Below, piece after piece: positions 10,701 through 12,570 of a DNA stretch of 12,570 nt (position 1 is its first letter; each line of letters begins with the position of its first letter). A program made the translations under genes and the position numbers. The DNA is taken from assembly GCA_028565635.1 (NCBI GenBank), contig JAOXYB010044060.1:1-12570 (forward strand), read 5' to 3'. Source of the stretch: Phoronis ovalis. Lineage: Eukaryota; Phoronida; Phoronidae. Under the pieces are notes generated by a model that saw only the letters and a list, made by a program, of their open reading frames with translations, was not told the DNA's origin and did no database searches.

Positions 10701-12142
10701 AAAATATAATAATTAATGCAATTCCTTTGTCAATAGACTTTACTGTCATGGGCATTGCTTACAGTTTTAAAAATAAGCCAAAGTTTGCCCATGGCAGTTA
10801 AGTCTATTGACAAAAGAATAGAATTACATATTATATTTTTGTGTAGGATTTTGAATAATGAGACATCTCATATCATGTCAAGGTAGATAGAGTTGCATAA
10901 TTATTTACAACATGCAATGCTGATCTTGTGATTATTTTTGGAATATGCAAATTACTGGATACCTCCTTCTTACCTCTGTGGGGTTGAACACAATGACAGA
11001 AGAGGACTCAAACTTGTATTGGGTAAATCTGATATATCTAGAAAAAATCAATCATATATTTTTTCATTCTGAAATGAAAGTCAGATTAACTAGAGCAATA
11101 ATACCAAGACACAAATGTTTTCACATGCACTTTGTGGAAATACAAAACATGTGAGAAATGATGTTTATTACTTTATATGAATTTATTTATTTTATATATA
11201 CACTATGTATGTATGTATGTATGTATACATATATATGTTCTTTGCCATTACTAAAAAATATATCTAAATGCAGAAACAAAAACTGGGCTTATTCCGTCAC
11301 AAGCCAGTGTATGATGCATACATTTCTATATTTTCCTTTGCAATGTACTAAATGGTAGACCACAGTGATTTCCACATATTTAATACACCTTTACTGCAGT
11401 TTGGTTATCAGCTGACTACAATTTTGGATAAAACCAATTATTGTTACTTTCAACTTACCAGCTGTCGTGTTTCGTTCTTTGCTTTCATGCTGTATATGTG
11501 ATGCTGGCCACTTTGAGGATTCACTATAATTTTCAAACCAGTATTTGTTGCTGGGTTTTAAAGCTTCAAGTATATATAAAATAAACTTCAAATAACTTTT
11601 TATGTTTAGATGCAAAATTAATTTTGACACTGTATACTTGAAGGTAGTGACAGGAGGATCAACTTGTGGCAGTTTTATCATTTAAAAGCATAAAATAAAA
11701 TAGATTTAGTAAATTTCACATTTATGGAAAGAAAATGACTTAGTTCTATTACATGAAGGATCACTATTTTTAGGTGAAATCTACAAGTTAATTTCCAATA
11801 AAACGCTCTATTACAACATGGAGGTGTAACTGCGTTTGAATCATATTCTTACAAAAATTTAGTTTCCCTCCAAAATAGATAGCTCAAAAGTTATGAGATA
11901 ACTGAGAGGTAAATGTGGTTTATTAGTATATGCAAAGTTTAGGTCTTCAAAAGTAAACAAAATATGTTTTACATCCGTCTCTATTTTGACAGTCAACAAT
12001 ATTAGTATTGTTACGCTATTGTCGATGTGCTGAAACAGCTACAATTCTTACCAGCTTTTAGGTTGTTTTCCAGTTGATCAGTCAACAAAAACAGTGGAAT
12101 TCGGCTTCCATGAAACCATTCAAACTCGCTCTTTTTGTCCAT
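1608..12142 (-). CDS. BRCA2: BRCA2 orthologue, ten coding exons, 3' end outside window
   Basis: BRCA2 is the nuclear mediator of homologous recombination. It binds RAD51 through BRC repeats, is recruited by PALB2 through an N-terminal motif, and loads RAD51 on single-stranded DNA through its C-terminal domain. Ten exons can be joined on the minus strand, with every intron phase compatible: phases 1, 1, 2, 1, 0, 1, 2, 0, 2 for introns 1-9. This gives 1273 complete codons plus two bases with no stop. Landmarks in human order are a WFE motif, a TPQR segment, a TSSLATPP segment, the BRC array, an exon-13-like exon, a PhePP-like segment and the helical domain. An array of BRC repeats alone would not settle orthology, but the collinear flanking segments do. 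The human comparison is from memory, not an alignment search. The model has not been checked against transcripts. Confidence 0.95.
1737..2234 (-). other. BRCA2 intron 9
   Basis: A 498-base phase 2 intron with donor GTATGCC and acceptor cttatag. It splits the helical domain. AT-rich, with short A and T runs and no recognised element. Confidence 0.8.
2235..2410 (-). CDS. BRCA2: BRCA2 coding exon 9, start of helical DNA-binding domain
   Basis: The exon runs from acceptor ttgttacatttcag|TTC (phase 0) to donor TTTAA|GTATGCC (phase 2). It encodes [20 protein letters not shown], then FKFDVRDYF, then a stretch ending GHCGKEDFF. Human BRCA2 has [29 protein letters not shown] and GKAGKEEFY at the same places, so this is the N-terminal part of the helical domain, the region that also contacts DSS1. 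The intron inside the Phe-Phe-Asn stretch is not at the position I recall for the human gene. Confidence 0.93.
2411..4570 (-). other. BRCA2 intron 8, largest complete intron
   Basis: A 2160-base phase 0 intron with a perfect donor (GTAAGTATGA) and a good acceptor. Several short open frames occur on both strands but none shows similarity or codon bias that I can recognise. Around 4240-4290 there is a motif reminiscent of retroelement 3' regions. The rest looks like unique, AT-rich intron. Confidence 0.75.
4571..4892 (-). CDS. BRCA2: BRCA2 coding exon 8 (human exon 14 counterpart)
   Basis: A 322-base exon from acceptor ttttttgaag|G (the one base completes a lysine codon from exon 7) to a perfect donor AAG|GTAAGTATGA in phase 0. 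It encodes [11 protein letters not shown]... through a basic, low-complexity stretch to [19 protein letters not shown]. Two stretches resemble human BRCA2: [14 protein letters not shown] against VFVPPFKTKSHFHR, and [12 protein letters not shown] against TSTLPRISLKAAV just before the helical domain. The first corresponds to the human PhePP motif, described as a DMC1-binding site. Here the first proline of the pair is threonine. Confidence 0.9.
4893..5708 (-). other. BRCA2 intron 7
   Basis: An 816-base AT-rich phase 2 intron with donor GTAAGTAAAT and acceptor ttttttgaag. I see no coding similarity, element or repeat in it. Confidence 0.8.
5709..5775 (-). CDS. BRCA2: BRCA2 coding exon 7 (human exon 13 counterpart)
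   Basis: A 67-base exon from acceptor ttattcaag|GG to donor AAAGAA|GTAAGTAAAT, starting in phase 1 and ending in phase 2, as I recall for the 70-base human exon 13. The peptide across the junction, [13 protein letters not shown]...[10 protein letters not shown], matches human TPDGTIKDRRLF...VSLEPITC. In human, exons 12 and 13 encode the segment that binds the meiotic factor HSF2BP (MEILB2). Here only one such exon is seen between the BRC exon and the next one, so a single motif copy may be present. Meiotic partner binding is inferred from position and similarity. Confidence 0.85.
5776..6209 (-). other. BRCA2 intron 6
   Basis: A 434-base phase 1 intron with donor GTAAGATTC, just after the BRC array. 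It begins with seven codons in frame and then TAG, so retention truncates the protein. Nothing else was recognised. Confidence 0.8.
6210..8880 (-). CDS. BRCA2: BRCA2 coding exon 6, large BRC-repeat exon
   Basis: A single open exon of 2671 bases encodes residues 153-1042, equivalent to human exons 10 and 11 combined. The acceptor is strong (cctctcttgtttag|GAA) and the donor is GAAG|GTAAGA, phase 1. The first 344 residues are poorly conserved, rich in Ser, Thr and Gln, with a basic patch (IRKTIKRK... and LCKRKK) that could be a nuclear localisation signal, though this is not tested. From about residue 497 the exon is an uninterrupted array of BRC repeats. Each unit carries a GFSTASG block, which in BRC4 of human BRCA2 mimics the RAD51 oligomerisation motif, and a downstream LLDK or LFDK block matching the LFDE contact. 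If the donor is not used, the frame ends soon after at a TAG (6184-6186), so intron retention would give a protein ending after the repeats. Confidence 0.95.
6247..7848 (-). repeat. BRCA2: Tandem BRC-repeat array, period 111 bp (37 residues)
   Basis: Units begin (minus strand) at 7818, 7707, 7596, 7485, 7374 (truncated), 7323, 7212, 7101, 6990, 6879, 6768, 6657, 6546, 6450 and 6339, preceded by a ten-residue partial unit from 7848. Most are exactly 37 codons with consensus [19 protein letters not shown] followed by [17 protein letters not shown]. The FxxA anchor (FSTA, FYTA) is intact in the full units starting at 7818, 7596, 7485, 7323, 7212, 7101, 6990 and 6768. It is altered at 7707 and 6879 (Phe to Ser) and degraded in the last four. 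Units starting at 7323 and 6990 differ at only 3 of 111 bases by my count. The spacing of later units changes to 32 and 37 codons. Function is expected to be binding of several RAD51 protomers. Confidence 0.95.
8881..9078 (-). other. BRCA2 intron 5
   Basis: A 198-base phase 0 intron with donor GTACTG and a strong polypyrimidine acceptor. It contains a 36-base open segment with a possible donor (9009-9044) that I do not accept as an exon. Confidence 0.65.
9079..9143 (-). CDS. BRCA2: BRCA2 coding exon 5
   Basis: A 65-base exon between acceptor ttatttgtag|TT and donor AACAAG|GTACTG. It completes the valine codon split with exon 4 and encodes [12 protein letters not shown]...FYLNK, ending in phase 0. 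The other two frames contain stops. I find no clear human counterpart for these 22 residues, so support comes from splice sites, phase and position. It probably splices directly to the large exon at 8880, which also starts in phase 0. Confidence 0.72.
9144..10332 (-). other. BRCA2 intron 4
   Basis: A 1189-base phase 1 intron. The part nearer exon 4 is filled by a decayed LINE 3' end in the same orientation as the gene. The part nearer exon 5 (about 9150-9520) is AT-rich without a recognised feature. Confidence 0.75.
9524..10235 (-). pseudogene. Decayed non-LTR retrotransposon, 3' terminal part
   Basis: Read on the minus strand, the segment from about 10206 gives [13 protein letters not shown]...WKYYNELPF, then [20 protein letters not shown]. 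This is the region after the reverse transcriptase of LINE ORF2 proteins, where families usually have FQYKILHRILPTN..L.K.G before a Cys-rich stretch. Further on, in a shifted frame and interrupted by stops, are [20 protein letters not shown] and [16 protein letters not shown], typical of the C-terminal end. The Cys-rich stretch appears damaged. An AT-rich tail with aataaattt follows near 9530-9560. The copy is 5'-truncated and cannot be active. Confidence 0.75.
10333..10463 (-). CDS. BRCA2: BRCA2 coding exon 4 (SSLATPP segment)
   Basis: The exon encodes residues from R87 to the first base of codon 131. The key block [19 protein letters not shown] matches human [20 protein letters not shown] almost position for position, one of the clearest BRCA2 N-terminal signatures. 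The acceptor is ttgtag|A, chosen over the tagag two bases further on because only it fits phase 2 of exon 3. The donor is AAAG|GTCAGT, somewhat weak. An alternative GTAAAT five bases downstream would not fit the phase of exon 5. Confidence 0.88.
10464..10973 (-). other. BRCA2 intron 3
   Basis: A 510-base phase 2 intron with donor GTAAGAAGG and acceptor tcttgtag. Its centre is occupied by the palindromic MITE-like element. The rest is AT-rich with no recognised feature. Confidence 0.8.
10686..10854. mobile_element. Palindromic foldback element, MITE-like
   Basis: A left arm of about 69 bp (aatcctacacaaaaatataa ... gtcaatagactttactgtca tgggca) is repeated in inverted orientation on the right (tgcccatggcagttaagtct ... 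tatatttttgtgtaggatt), with about 30 bases between. The arms differ at a modest number of positions. The size, lack of coding capacity and intronic position fit a miniature inverted-repeat transposable element. I cannot define a target-site duplication, so its superfamily is unknown. Transcribed RNA of either strand would form a long hairpin. Confidence 0.8.
10974..11037 (-). CDS. BRCA2: BRCA2 coding exon 3 (TPQR segment)
   Basis: This 64-base exon has an excellent acceptor (gattgattttttctag|AT) and donor (CAGAG|GTAAGA). It joins the previous exon in phase 1 and ends in phase 2. It reads [20 protein letters not shown] and then R across the junction. Human BRCA2 has SESPVVLQCTHVTPQR at the corresponding place. 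The role of this segment is not well defined in any species I know. The exon is too short to appear as an independent reading frame and was found by splice sites and similarity. Confidence 0.85.
11038..11458 (-). other. BRCA2 intron 2
   Basis: A 421-base phase 1 intron with donor GTAAGTTG and a strong polypyrimidine acceptor. Apart from the GTAT microsatellite it holds nothing I recognise. Confidence 0.8.
11200..11226. repeat. (GTAT)n microsatellite
   Basis: Five tandem GTAT units are followed by a short alternating TA-rich run (tatacatatatatg). It lies in intron 2 and has no evident function. Confidence 0.9.
11459..11563 (-). CDS. BRCA2: BRCA2 coding exon 2, PALB2-binding motif
   Basis: The exon runs from acceptor ttgaag|CT to donor G|GTAAGTTG and encodes residues 31-65. 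Its centre reads KYWFENYS, matching NWFEELS of human BRCA2, where the Trp-Phe pair inserts into the PALB2 WD40 propeller. Both W39 and F40 are present, so PALB2 recruitment is probably conserved. Both flanking introns are phase 1, as I recall for human exon 3. The exon is much shorter than the human one (105 against about 249 bases) and lacks most of the acidic and proline-rich tail. A second AG (acccag) lies a little downstream but would break the phase with exon 1. Confidence 0.88.
11504..11563 (-). other. BRCA2: PALB2-interaction motif (W-F-E core)
   Basis: Codons for Trp-Phe-Glu sit inside coding exon 2, preceded by KPSNKY and followed by NYSESS. In vertebrate BRCA2 this tryptophan and phenylalanine are the main PALB2 contacts. 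Conservation of both aromatic residues, at nearly the same distance from the N-terminus as in human (39-40 against 31-32), supports the functional assignment. Binding itself is inferred. Confidence 0.8.
11564..12051 (-). other. BRCA2 intron 1
   Basis: A 488-base phase 1 intron with donor GTAAGAATTG and acceptor ttgaag. It is AT-rich and I recognised no coding segment, RNA gene or mobile element in it. Confidence 0.8.
12052..12142 (-). CDS. BRCA2: BRCA2 coding exon 1, start codon
   Basis: This exon encodes the first 30 residues plus one base of codon 31. The ATG has A at -3 and G at +4, a good initiation context. An in-frame TAG lies eight codons upstream, so this is the first possible methionine of an open segment. 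The exon ends at a consensus donor (G|GTAAGA) in phase 1. The peptide [12 protein letters not shown]...NNLKA lines up with the start of human BRCA2 (GSKERPTFFEIF...CNKA), and the human first coding exon also ends in phase 1 within an alanine codon. A 5' untranslated exon may exist upstream, but I cannot place it. Confidence 0.85.
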
Positions 12143-12570
12143 ATTAAAATCTTCTTGTCTGAACTATTGAATTTAGTACTTCATATTATCTGCTAAATAA
12201 GACATTTCTTGAAAATGAAAATATACAGAAAGGTAGTGAAGATATCTTTATTTATATATTTTGGGTGAAAGTATACATGTGGATGTCTGCACATAAAAGA
12301 ATGAATTTTTGGTAAAAATATAGCAAGTAATGTGCAAAGCATATTGTCTTTGGCAATTGCAATCTTGGCTTTAAAAAAATCCATTTTTGAAGAACAAATG
12401 AACACCTTGCAAAAATTTATTATTGTTTTCTTTGCCTTTTAGAAAAAATACATGTTTAAACTGGAAAGAATATAGCCTGACTTTATCAGAAAGGTTTGAA
12501 AGCATATCCAGGAAAAAAGAAAAAAATCTTGGTAAAAAATGTAGCAAGTACTGTGCAAAACAATGTATTG
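12143..12570. other. Region upstream of the BRCA2 start codon
   Basis: This holds the 5' untranslated region and perhaps the promoter, but I see no TATA box, CpG cluster or other promoter signature that I could defend. An in-frame TAG lies just before the start codon. No coding similarity was recognised on either strand. The far end carries the direct repeat listed separately. Confidence 0.5.
12309..12570. repeat. Imperfect direct repeat, 220 bp apart
   Basis: The segment ttggtaaaaatatagcaagt with following atgtgcaaag (from 12309) recurs with few changes from 12529 (ttggtaaaaaatgtagcaag, then tactgtgcaaaa), running to the window edge. The sequence between is only loosely similar, so this may be a degenerate tandem repeat of about 220 bp or two copies of a dispersed element. 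Confidence 0.6.

Overview
This window is eukaryotic and almost certainly from an invertebrate animal. It is AT-rich, has spliceosomal GT-AG introns, carries decayed non-LTR retrotransposons, and encodes a BRCA2 orthologue. I cannot name the species. The retroelement remnants resemble those common in marine invertebrates such as molluscs or cnidarians, which is only a weak guess.

Nearly the whole window is one gene on the minus strand: the 5' two thirds of BRCA2, from the start codon (12142) to the helical part of the DNA-binding domain (1608). I rebuilt ten coding exons by hand from reading frame, splice sites, matching intron phases and similarity to human BRCA2 recalled from memory. In order of transcription they are 12142-12052, 11563-11459, 11037-10974, 10463-10333, 9143-9079, 8880-6210, 5775-5709, 4892-4571, 2410-2235 and 1736-1608. 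All nine joins keep the frame open. The 3821 coding bases give 1273 complete codons plus two bases. The rest of the DNA-binding domain and the C-terminus lie beyond coordinate 1.

The protein has, in order: an N-terminal segment with a PALB2-type WFE motif (residues 39-41); a conserved TSSLATPP segment; a 2671-base exon with a low-complexity leader and then a long array of BRC repeats (about residues 497-1030) that should bind RAD51; a 67-base exon matching human exon 13; a segment with an F-x-x-P-F-K motif like the human PhePP site; and the start of the helical domain with its NHYRW-WKLA signature.

The most unusual feature is the BRC array. About 14 units follow each other with no spacer, at a constant period of 37 residues (111 bp). 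The central units are nearly identical in DNA and the edges have decayed. One unit has lost 60 bp in frame, and several lack the FxxA anchor. This differs from the eight spaced repeats of vertebrates and indicates lineage-specific expansion and homogenisation.

The introns hold decayed transposable elements: a reverse-transcriptase remnant (about 640-1475, plus strand), the 3' end of a second LINE (about 9524-10235, minus strand), a foldback MITE-like palindrome (10686-10854), a degenerate repeat of about 294 bp (1-605) and a GTAT microsatellite. I found no second host gene, RNA gene or prokaryote-type system.
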